52,546 nt of DNA from Ruminococcus sp. (GTDB taxonomy: Bacteria; Bacillota; Clostridia; Oscillospirales; Ruminococcaceae), in assembly GCA_017634275.1 (NCBI GenBank), contig JAGBNQ010000078.1, positions 1 through 52,546 of the forward strand. Direction: 5' to 3'. Position 1 is the stretch's first letter; every line of letters starts with the position of its first letter. A model generated the notes under the pieces. That model ran no database searches and was not told where the DNA came from. It saw only the letters and a list, made by a program, of their open reading frames with translations. Positions 44,176-52,000 of this stretch are shown here, piece by piece. The position numbers and the translations under genes are program-made.

Positions 44176-44349
44176 TTAAGCGGTCTTTAGCACAATAGTT
44201 ATCTCATCCTTATCCAAGATCTCAATGCGAATATCCGCAGGCTCGTTGTTGCCCAGGTATTCGCTTATGAGCGCCTTCATAAACATTTCAAAGGCTTCGG
44301 TATCACCGTTGTACTTAAAGACCGCCTGGTTGATAATTGGCTCTTGCAT
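44176..44349 (-). CDS. Small element-encoded protein, paralogue 1
   Basis: 57 residues from the ATG at 44349, which AAGGAGG precedes. The segment INQAVFKYNGDTEAFEMFMK is shared with the product of 44442-44624. Acidic C-terminal half; no known domain recognised. It lies 20 bases upstream of the recombinase gene, so a recombination-directionality or regulatory role is possible (inference). Confidence 0.75.
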   Translation of the reverse strand: MQEPIINQAVFKYNGDTEAFEMFMKALISEYLGNNEPADIRIEILDKDEITIVLKTA

Positions 44350-44441
44350 TTTAAGACCTCCTTGTGGTTGGTTTGTCACTCACAGCACCTCTTGCTGCGT
44401 TACGACACACCATACCACAAAGAGCCTTGCATATCCAGCAT

Positions 44442-44624
44442 TTAGGCTGTTTTTTCAGAAATTTCTACCTTACCAACAGAATCACCCTCGTCAGATTTGG
44501 GCATACTATCCGAATCCAGATAGGCTCGTATCAGACCCTCCATAAAAAAGTCGAAGGCGGTCTTATCGCCGTTGTAAGTGAAGACTGCTGAATTGATGTT
44601 CGGTACCTCTGCTTTTCTCGGCAT
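44442..44624 (-). CDS. Small element-encoded protein, paralogue 2
   Basis: 60 residues from the ATG at 44624 (AAGGAG lies about 11 bases upstream); an alternative ATG at 44690 with AAAGGA would add 22 residues. INSAVFTYNGDKTAFDFFME aligns with paralogue 1, so the pair arose by duplication. Function unknown. Confidence 0.7.
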   Translation of the reverse strand: MPRKAEVPNINSAVFTYNGDKTAFDFFMEGLIRAYLDSDSMPKSDEGDSVGKVEISEKTA

Positions 44625-44714
44625 CTGCTTATCACACTCCTTATTGTCTTGGTTGTGTTGCGTCTGGTATGTGTGATGTTCATAGTACATCGTTCCTTTC
44701 ATAGTGATCTTCAA

Positions 44715-44978
44715 GGGTACGCTGGTTTGGCGTACCCCTTTGTTATGTCTGCACCGCCATGTTTAGGGACTGGTGCAGTGGGTCGTTAGTTAAGACCTAC
44801 CGATGGTGAACGATCTGTTCACCGCTTTGATGGGGTGGTGCTTCACCACCTCACGCTGACGGGATGGGTTATCCCGCCACATTGGATTCCCGTTTTGGGA
44901 TTGCATCTCTCGGCTACCGATTCGGTACTTAAAGTCAATACCGTTTCGGTATCGGGTATGCCCTGAACCGAGGCATAT
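44715..44978. repeat. Tandem array of eight or more short hairpins
   Basis: In 264 bases the following self-complementary arms follow one another: GGGTACGC (44715), CTGCACC (44749), GGTGAAC (44805), GGTGGTG (44834), CGGGAT (44860), TCCC with mismatch (44888), TACCG (44915), ATACCG (44938), TATGCC (44957). Most loops are 3-9 bases. Arm sequences differ, so this is not a simple repeat. It lies between the relaxase stop and the small genes and has no reading frame. Confidence 0.8.
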
Positions 44979-45004
44979 TAAAATGTTCCCCATGGCTTTA
45001 AAAT

Positions 45005-46102
45005 TCATATCATCGACATCACCTCACCCTCATCATTGTCAAGCTCGTCCTCCATGCCTGCGTTCATCTCCTCCAGCTGTTCCGAGAGCAGCTTTATGGC
45101 TTCGACCACAAAGCCTATCACAACCCCAGCATTTTGAACAGCCCTCACGCTGTCAATGTAGCGCTCCAGCTCCTCGGGATCGGTGGGCGAGTTGTCGATG
45201 ATCGTTGCAAGGTCAGCCAAGCCGCTGACGATATCCGCACCGATCTGCATTTCGATGTGTCGCTGATAGTACCGTCGCTCCGGCTCCCAGCCTGTTACTC
45301 CGGTTGCTTGAAGCTCACCGATTCTTATTCTGAACTCATTCTCCATTGCCTCTTTCAAAAATTTGTCATCGTGCAGCCGCTTGTCCCTGCACCTGTAGCC
45401 CGTAGGCGTGGTGTAGGTGATATACTTGCGGTTGTCCTCCCAGCGAACGTCGTAGCCGAAATTGTGCTTCATCAGAAAACAGAACTGCTTGCGGCTCTTG
45501 GCGACCTTCATACAGCTGGTGATCGCAAACTCAAGCCCGTCCTTCCAGCTCTGACCCTTCTGCCTTACTCGGTATTCCCGGTCGGACATTTTTGTGACCT
45601 TCTTCTTTTGCACCAGCTTGTCATCGGGACTGTCCAAAGTGGACACCCCATGTGCCGCACATATCTCATCTGATAGCTCCATCAACTCCTTCACGCTGTC
45701 AAGATTGGAATGATACTTTCTGCCGTCCTGAAAGCTCACCGAGTTAAACACAATGTGCGAGTGGATATGCTCACGGTCAATGTGAGTTGCCACCACACAC
45801 TCATACTTGCCGAATGCTTTCTCTGCAAACTCACAAGCTATCCGATGTGCAAGCTCTGGCGAAATGTCATAGCCCTTCGGAAAGCTCTGCACCAAATGAT
45901 AGTAGAGCCTGCCGCCTGTCTTGTTGTAGAGCCGCTTGGTCAGCATCATTTCCTCATAGCTGCTCTGCGGTGAACAGTTTATCCCCGTCACATATTTTCT
46001 ATCCTCTCGGACAGTTTTCTTCTCCTGCGACACATACCCAAGCACAGTTTTCATGCCGCCTGCGGTCTGGGATTTATTATTCACAAAGTGGACTATCGGC
46101 AC
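45005..46102 (-). CDS. MOBP-type relaxase
   Basis: 365 residues. The three-histidine metal motif THIDREHIHSHIVFN (His107, His112, His114/116) and an N-terminal Tyr23 in LGYVSQ identify a MobA/VirD2-type relaxase that nicks oriT and covalently carries the strand in transfer. The start is GTG with GGGAGG upstream and overlaps the MobC stop by one base (TAGTG). The C terminus is acidic. Confidence 0.93.
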   Translation of the reverse strand: MPIVHFVNNKSQTAGGMKTVLGYVSQEKKTVREDRKYVTGINCSPQSSYEEMMLTKRLYNKTGGRLYYHLVQSFPKGYDISPELAHRIACEFAEKAFGKYECVVATHIDREHIHSHIVFNSVSFQDGRKYHSNLDSVKELMELSDEICAAHGVSTLDSPDDKLVQKKKVTKMSDREYRVRQKGQSWKDGLEFAITSCMKVAKSRKQFCFLMKHNFGYDVRWEDNRKYITYTTPTGYRCRDKRLHDDKFLKEAMENEFRIRIGELQATGVTGWEPERRYYQRHIEMQIGADIVSGLADLATIIDNSPTDPEELERYIDSVRAVQNAGVVIGFVVEAIKLLSEQLEEMNAGMEDELDNDEGEVMSMI

Positions 46103-46413
46103 TACCTCACCTCCCTCAGTATCTCTCCGAGCCGGCCATATATCGAGTAAAGAGCCTGCCGAACCTCTCCAAGCTGAACAGCCTGCAGCCGACCTTCGTT
46201 GACGGCTCGGGCTATCTGATTCACGTTATTGCCCAGGGCTTTCAGCTGCCGCACGACCTCATCGAGGCCGCCCACAACAACAATTTTCTTTCCCATCGCT
46301 GACCGCAGGACGTAATCGGAGAGCTTCAAGCCATGCTGTGCTGCTCTCGACTTGATCTTCTCACGCTCGTCCTCGGTGCAGCGGACGGTGATCGTTACGT
46401 TTCGTTTTCTCAT
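46102..46413 (-). CDS. MobC-like relaxosome protein
   Basis: 103 residues from the ATG at 46413, which AAAGGAG precedes. The N terminus RKRNVTITVRCTEDEREKIKS is a ribbon-helix-helix DNA-binding pattern, and LKALGNNVNQIARAVNEG is the MobC signature. It assists the relaxase at oriT. Translationally coupled to the relaxase gene. Confidence 0.92.
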   Translation of the reverse strand: MRKRNVTITVRCTEDEREKIKSRAAQHGLKLSDYVLRSAMGKKIVVVGGLDEVVRQLKALGNNVNQIARAVNEGRLQAVQLGEVRQALYSIYGRLGEILREVR

Positions 46414-46787
46414 CTGAACTCCTTTCCGACCACTCCCTCGTTTCGGGGTAGTGGTCTTTTTCTTTTCCACCAATAAAGGGGGGTCCGGGGTTCTCCCCGA
46501 GCCAGCTGCCTCGGCGGCCGCCAGCCCGCTTTTGCGGAGCAGGTGGACAGCCAGAGGCGATGCTGGCTTTGACCGAGTGATGCGCAGCATCACTCTGACC
46601 CCAACGCTTTGCCCTCGGAAACGGACTGCCGAAAGCACCCGATATTCAGCGCACCATTATCGGCGGAAAGAGAAACGGTGCGTTCTCCCTTGTGCGCCCC
46701 ACAGCCGCCCACAAATCGCTTGTGAGGCGTTTTCGGTCTGCACTCGGCTGTTTACCCGACCTCGGAGGAGGGCGGGCTTAAATCGGC
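46414..46787. other. Noncoding stretch, probable oriT
   Basis: 374 GC-rich bases upstream of mobC. A perfect 9-bp hairpin GAGTGATGC GCA GCATCACTC (46575-46595) and several G- and C-runs are present. Position next to mobC is where oriT usually lies; the nick site is not identified. Confidence 0.55.
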
Positions 46788-48086
46788 TCACGGTGCGAGT
46801 TTGAACTCCGGCACAAGGATACCACGCTCCTGATAAATCTGCGCCCTGATCTTGGCGGCGCTGCGGTTGATAAGATCGTCGAGCGAGAATCTCACGATAG
46901 GTACTTGCTTGCCGTCGATGAGAACATACTCAGGGTCGGCAGCACCGTCAGCAGGGACAGCAGTTTCGCACACAGGGTCAGTAAAATTATCTGCGCTTGT
47001 ACTGACATCATCAACTGCTAATGCCGCATTTTCAACGGTTTCCGAACAGTCTGCACCATCGGGAGTGACGGTAGGGTCAGCAGTTTGCGGCTGCTCGGGC
47101 ATCAGCATTTTACCGTCACTACTGTCACTGTTTTTATCATAGTGGAGCAGCAGGAGCCGCTGACCGTTGCTGCGTTTTGGCTCAAAGGTCACACCCAGAT
47201 CACGGAGTTCGTAGGCGTGTTTGAACATATCTCTCGTCAGTCGGTTGGCAAAATACTCACTGCCAAACCTGTCTTTCAGAAGACCGCATAGTTCAGTTGC
47301 TGAGCCTTTGAACGAACACCTTTCCACCATCAAGTCATGCACAGCGAAAGGAAAAGTGTCCGGCGGCTTTTCAGTACGCTCATCAGCCAGTACCCACCTT
47401 GCGCCATGCTTTGTCAGAGACAACTCTTGATCTTCTATGTCACGCCCAGTGACATAGAGTACAGCTTGTGTACCACCTCTCTTATCTTTTTTCAGCACCA
47501 GCTGACCGTCGGTCGCACCGCTCAGACCCGTGCTGCCCGAGATCATATTGAACGGGTCACTGTCCGCTGCCTTGCGCAGATGATGTACAAGCACTATCGT
47601 TATCCCAAGCTGCTCCGCAAGAGATTTCAGCGGAACAGTCTCCGCATAGTCGCTGCCGTAGCTGGACTCCGTTTCGTTACGCACCATCTGTAAGGTGTCG
47701 ATAACAATGAGTCGCAGGTCATCATGCTCGGACTTGAACTTGATGATCTGCTCCTCCAGACCATTGCCGATAGTGTCAGCTCTAAGAGCAAAGAACAACT
47801 TGTCCGACGGCTCATCGGTCAGTTCATAGAGGCGGCTTTGGATTCGCTGGTAGCTATCCTCCAGACAGAAATACAGTGCAGAGCCTTGCTGGGTCTGACG
47901 GTCAAGCAGAGTTTCTCCTTTCGCAACAGAAAGGCACACCTCCAGTGCAAGCCACGATTTGCCAACCTTCGGTGAGCCTGCCAGAATGAACAACCCCTGC
48001 GCCAGTAGGCCTTCGACTGCGAACACAGTGGGCTTGTACAGCGTGGTCATGATCTCCTCGCTTGTTTTGGTGATCAGATTTCTCAA
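46788..48086 (-). CDS. RepA-like AAA/RecA-fold ATPase
   Basis: 432 residues from TTG at 48086 (AAGGGAG lies 8 bases upstream); an ATG at 48050 with GAGGAG is an alternative. Walker A is AGSPKVGKSW (about 36-45), Walker B LIVIDTLQM and VLVHHLRKA follow: the RSF1010-RepA/AAA_25 helicase type found on plasmids and mobilizable elements. The C-terminal 170 residues include a winged-helix-like region, then an acidic linker. Probably replicates the excised element. Confidence 0.88.
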   Translation of the reverse strand: MRNLITKTSEEIMTTLYKPTVFAVEGLLAQGLFILAGSPKVGKSWLALEVCLSVAKGETLLDRQTQQGSALYFCLEDSYQRIQSRLYELTDEPSDKLFFALRADTIGNGLEEQIIKFKSEHDDLRLIVIDTLQMVRNETESSYGSDYAETVPLKSLAEQLGITIVLVHHLRKAADSDPFNMISGSTGLSGATDGQLVLKKDKRGGTQAVLYVTGRDIEDQELSLTKHGARWVLADERTEKPPDTFPFAVHDLMVERCSFKGSATELCGLLKDRFGSEYFANRLTRDMFKHAYELRDLGVTFEPKRSNGQRLLLLHYDKNSDSSDGKMLMPEQPQTADPTVTPDGADCSETVENAALAVDDVSTSADNFTDPVCETAVPADGAADPEYVLIDGKQVPIVRFSLDDLINRSAAKIRAQIYQERGILVPEFKLAP

Positions 48087-48144
48087 TCTATCAACTCCCT
48101 TCAAAATTTATGTAAGCAGAACAGTCCTCATATATACTACCGTT

Positions 48145-48460
48145 GGCGTGTGCCGAAAAAGGACACGCCGTTTCAGCCGTTTGTAGGTGCACATTTTTTT
48201 GAAACGTAGTGCTGTCCGAATCGGACTGCGCTGTTGGCTGTGTTAGGCTGATTTTTGCCGTCAGCAGGCGCCAGCCCTTGCAAGGACAAGCGCAAAGCAC
48301 GTTTTGTTACGCACCGCTGGTGCTGACGAATTATGTAGTCCACATACAGTACCGTTCCTCTGATCTGCCTTTGCGTGACAGAACAGGTATTGCCTTACCC
48401 GGCGCGCTAGCCCCTCCTATGGTATCGTGGCACACTCTTAATGAGGTAAGGTATCACTCC
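48145..48460. other. Palindrome-rich region upstream of repA
   Basis: GGCGTGT/ACACGCC (48145-48169), GTCCGA/TCGGAC (48214-48226), CCTTGCAAGG near 48270, GCACC GCT GGTGC (48311-48323) and CCTTACC/GGTAAGG (48393-48451). No reading frame with a ribosome binding site. A replication origin or long regulatory leader for repA is possible. Confidence 0.5.
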
Positions 48461-48490
48461 TGCTGTGGGATTCAATTTTCAAGTTGCGGG

Positions 48491-48670
48491 CAAAACAAAA
48501 AGGCCCTCTACATATCATCACGAACAGCAAAGCTAACAGCACACCGAAATGTACTGCCTGAATTGCATATTCGTGCCGATATGTAAAGAGCCTTATGGCT
48601 TATGGTGTCGGTCGAGCCGACTATGGGTGGCACGGTTTTATAGTAAAATATTTATGTGGCCTTTAAGCCT
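48491..48670 (-). ncRNA. Unassigned element-encoded RNA with terminator
   Basis: A perfect promoter starts a transcript near 48670. It ends with a long stem: 48594-48578 pairs with 48516-48500 at 15 of 17 positions, continued inside by CACGAA/TTCGTG (48519-48524 with 48570-48575), followed by TTTTTGTTTT. A smaller GTCGG/CCGAC hairpin lies near the 5' end. No frame with a ribosome binding site. It lies on the repA strand 400 bases upstream of repA. Confidence 0.65.
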
Positions 48671-48676
48671 AATTAT

Positions 48677-48705
48677 ATTATATCAAACCTATGTTCGTTT
48701 GTCAA
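48677..48705 (-). promoter_or_regulatory. Promoter of the element RNA
   Basis: TTGACA (48705-48700), 17-bp spacer, TATAAT (48682-48677), both perfect. Confidence 0.88.
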
Positions 48706-48775
48706 GTGCTTCGTTCGACAATTTTCGAGATTCAGCAGCTTTGCACAAATCGAACGTCTGTTTTATATTCAAGAT

Positions 48776-48810
48776 AAACAAAAAGAGCAGTTCTCGCCCG
48801 AAAACTGCTC
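48776..48810 (-). terminator. Terminator-like hairpin
   Basis: GAGCAGTT and AACTGCTC (48785-48792 with 48803-48810) with TTTTTG on the minus side. No gene lies directly upstream; 48811-48953 holds nothing I recognise. Confidence 0.7.
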
Positions 48811-48953
48811 TCTATTATATATTATGGGAACTTTTTTTGATTTGAATAGAAACGTGTAACAATTAAAAATCATTTGCCACGACAGTTTTAATGAGTATCT
48901 ATTCAGAGTAGTAACTACCATTTACTTTGAACAGTCTGTCTTTCAGCTACCCT

Positions 48954-48990
48954 GAAAAACAAAGGCGGCTGCGTTTTACCGCTGCCGCCT
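48954..48990 (-). terminator. Terminator of the sortase-anchored protein gene
   Basis: AGGCGGC pairs with GCCGCCT, followed on the minus strand by TTTGTTTTT. Confidence 0.8.
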
Positions 48991-49001
48991 TGACTTGTTA
49001 A

Positions 49002-52000
49002 TTACTTTCTTTTCTTTGTGATAACAATAGCTGCGCCCAATAAAGCCATAATGCTCATTGTTGCTGCTGTCGCTCCGGTGTTCGGGTTATCAGTATTACC
49101 GTTACCTGTGTTACCGCTGCCATTGTTTCCACCATTTGAGCCTCCATTCGAGCCTCCGTTAGATGAGCCATTGTCCTTGTCGGAGTTATCAGACGAGTCA
49201 CCGCCCTTTGAACTGCTGTTATCGGGTTGGCTGCTGTCCTTATCCGAGTCATCGGGAGTTGAACTATCCTTATCGGAATCGTCTGGGTTTGAGTTGTCCT
49301 TATCCGAATCATCGGGAGTTGAGTTATCATCGGGATCAACTGCTGCTGCGGCAACGACCAGCTTGGTCTCTGCCTCGCCGTCTGCAAACACAGCCTTTAA
49401 GGTATGCTCTCCGACTGAAAGCGTTTCAAGGAACTCTGCCTTGAGGGTCAGCTTCAAGCTGCCTGCTGCGGCTTCATAATTTGCAGCGTCAACTGTTTCT
49501 CCGTCTACCTCAATGTGGTCAAACAGCTCAAAAGTCTTATCGTCCTCCTCGCTGCGGTTTACGGTGAACTCAGCGTTTTCTTTGCTGGTCTTAGTCCAGT
49601 CGGTCTGAACCGCCGAGAATGTATAGGTTATATCCGCAGGTGTTTCGCCCGTTGCAGGGATAGTCTCGGTCTTGGTGTGAGTCGGGTCACGCTTACAAGT
49701 GTAGGTCTTTATGCCTTCCTCTGTTGCGGTAGGCTCCTTTTTGACTACACCCTCATCCCAATCATGTCCGAGTGCTGCAATTACGGTATCCTCTGCATTT
49801 ATCTCAGTATTGCCATCGGAATCGCTGAAATATCTGCCACAGCCGGAGCAAGTCCAATACTCAATATTTCCGTCTGCTTCACAAGTCGCTGCAACAGCTT
49901 CGGTCTTAACGAGTGTATGAACATGGGTCAGCTTAGGGATAGGTCTTGTTTCGGTGTGGGTAGCGTCATTTTTACAAGTCCTTGTTTCGACTCCTTCTGT
50001 ATCCTCGGTTGCAGGTGTAGTTACTACCCAATCGCCCCAGTCATGGCCGAGAGCGTCGATGATCACACTAATGTAGTCCGTGATTTTCACTGCCCCTGTA
50101 GCATCCTCGAACCAATCGCCGCAGACGGAGCACTCATAATATGCGTGATTGCCGTCCTCGGTACAGGTAGCCGCCTTTGCAGGGACATGCGTCAGCGTAT
50201 GCCCCGTTGCCGGAATGTCTGTGTGCGTCCTGCTTAGCTCAGTATGGCAGACGGAGCAGTACACGACCTCGTCATAACCGCCCGCCTCGGTGCAGGTCGC
50301 TGCAATTTCATGCTCCTTGACCGCTGTGCCAGGCGTATGACCTGTTGCGGGAATAATGTAATAGTCCGCCGTCGGCGCTTCAACGCTGCCGTCTGCATCG
50401 TCAAACTCTTTCCCGCAGACGGTGCAGTAGTAATGCTCAGCATTGCCGTCCCATTCGCATGTGGGTTCAAAGCCTGGAACAAAGACCATGTTATGCACAT
50501 GGGTAATCCAATTTGCTTTGATTACCGTGTCTCCCTCAATGATAATGCCTTCGCCGACAGCGCCCTTGTCCCATCCGCCGAAATCAAAATCGGAGGGCTT
50601 TGTGAAGCTGCCTGGCAGCTCCGGCAGGATAAACTCGGAGCCGATCTTCACGACCTGCGTTATATTTTCAGCCGGATTGCCGTTGTTTGCGCTCAGCGTA
50701 ACGGTACACTCATCGGAAATAACTGTCACGGTCAGACTGTCAGTAGCGGTTCCATTCTGGCAGGACACGTTAAATTTGTATGTCCCCACACTTGCCCCCT
50801 CCGCGTTCACCGCAAAGGTGCGGTTCTCCGGGTTAAATGTGATGACGGGCGGCGTTCCGGTTCCATCGGTCAACTGAGCCGTCATGGTGCCGGTTGTCGC
50901 CATTTCCGGCGTTGTGGAGAAGGAGAAACCCTCTAGTATCTCGCCTTTCCGGATGGTGATATTGGATTCCACATACAGGTTATCGGTTAAGTATTCGCCT
51001 TCCTCAGTGCCGATATTGAGCTTGATTTCATCATATTTATTCCCAATGCTGCTGCTAAAGAGCGAGGCAGACAATGTCACCCCGTTTTTCGGCTGGTTCG
51101 GCTTAAAATATACTGTTTTATAACTTTCACTCGGTTGAATCTGGTCATACGTTCCCGACGCTGTCTGGAAATATCCACCATAGGTAGACTGTCCGGTTTG
51201 CCGATTATCAACCAGCCAATTCTGCCCGGAAATCCCCCAGTAATTCGTTGCGTCAGACGGAACGGACACAGCGTCGATCTTCAGCACATCGCCCTGCCGG
51301 ATATTGTAACGTCCCATCTCATCCCGTTCAGGCGTGTATTCCACTCCGCCTCTCATGAACGTTACGTCCAGATAGAAATCTTGCAAATAGGTCGTGCTTC
51401 CCAGATAGATGCTCGATGATGCAACCGCTCCGGAATAGGAGTTTTCCGTTTCCTTGACACGGGTATATACGTAATTAACGCTGTTTGCCGTGCCGCCAAG
51501 ATACAAGGCGGAAACCGTGTCGGGGGTTTGTGCACTTGCCCAGGCGGACTCCGGGATAGTGTTCTGCTTGGAGCTGAAAATAAGATACTCCTGATTCGGC
51601 TGTGCATCCTTCACGCGCACCTCGCCGCCTGAAATATCGAGATCAGGCGCTATAACGGCAACCGCAGTACTTTTCCTAACCTTCAGCGCAGGTCCGTTTA
51701 CCGTACCGGTATATCCCTGAGCGGACACGACGACGCGGATATACTTGCCGTGGTCGCCGGCTTTGGTTTTATAGCTCGAACTCGTCGCTCCGCTAATATC
51801 AGTCCAGTCGGTGCTTCCATCCGCGCTGACCTGCCAGGTAAAACGCAATCTGTTATTCGGGATACCCGACGGCGTCATATTGCTGGTTACGGCAGAGACC
51901 ACATCATTAAGATATGCATAGCCAAAAACACTGTTATAGCCGGAATTGCTGTATGTCACCGTTCCGCCCAGGGTGGGCTTGACAAGGATGGTGCAGGGGT

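Larger units (their letters stand above)
42332..48900. mobile_element. Integrative mobilizable element behind tRNA-Leu
   Basis: Contains a large serine recombinase, a MobC-relaxase pair, a RepA-type ATPase and hairpin-rich noncoding regions, all on the minus strand, with base use more GC-rich than the flanks. It carries mobilization but no type IV secretion genes, so it would need a helper. The ends are not resolved: I found no convincing direct repeats; the left edge lies between the tRNA and 42571 and the right edge probably between 48700 and 49000. A GGTTGGC/GCCAACC inverted pair (42376-42433) lies near the left edge. Confidence 0.75.

Noticed and set aside
44715..44978. CRISPR array
   Set aside because: The hairpin arms are all different, there is no constant repeat length or spacer pattern and no cas gene.
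42332..49000. Exact attachment sites of the mobilizable element
   Set aside because: Large serine recombinases need only a very short core, and I could not find matching flanks by eye that stood above chance.
49018..49479. Ser/Pro/Leu-rich plus-strand frame
   Set aside because: Complement of the Asp/Ser repeat stalk of the surface protein.
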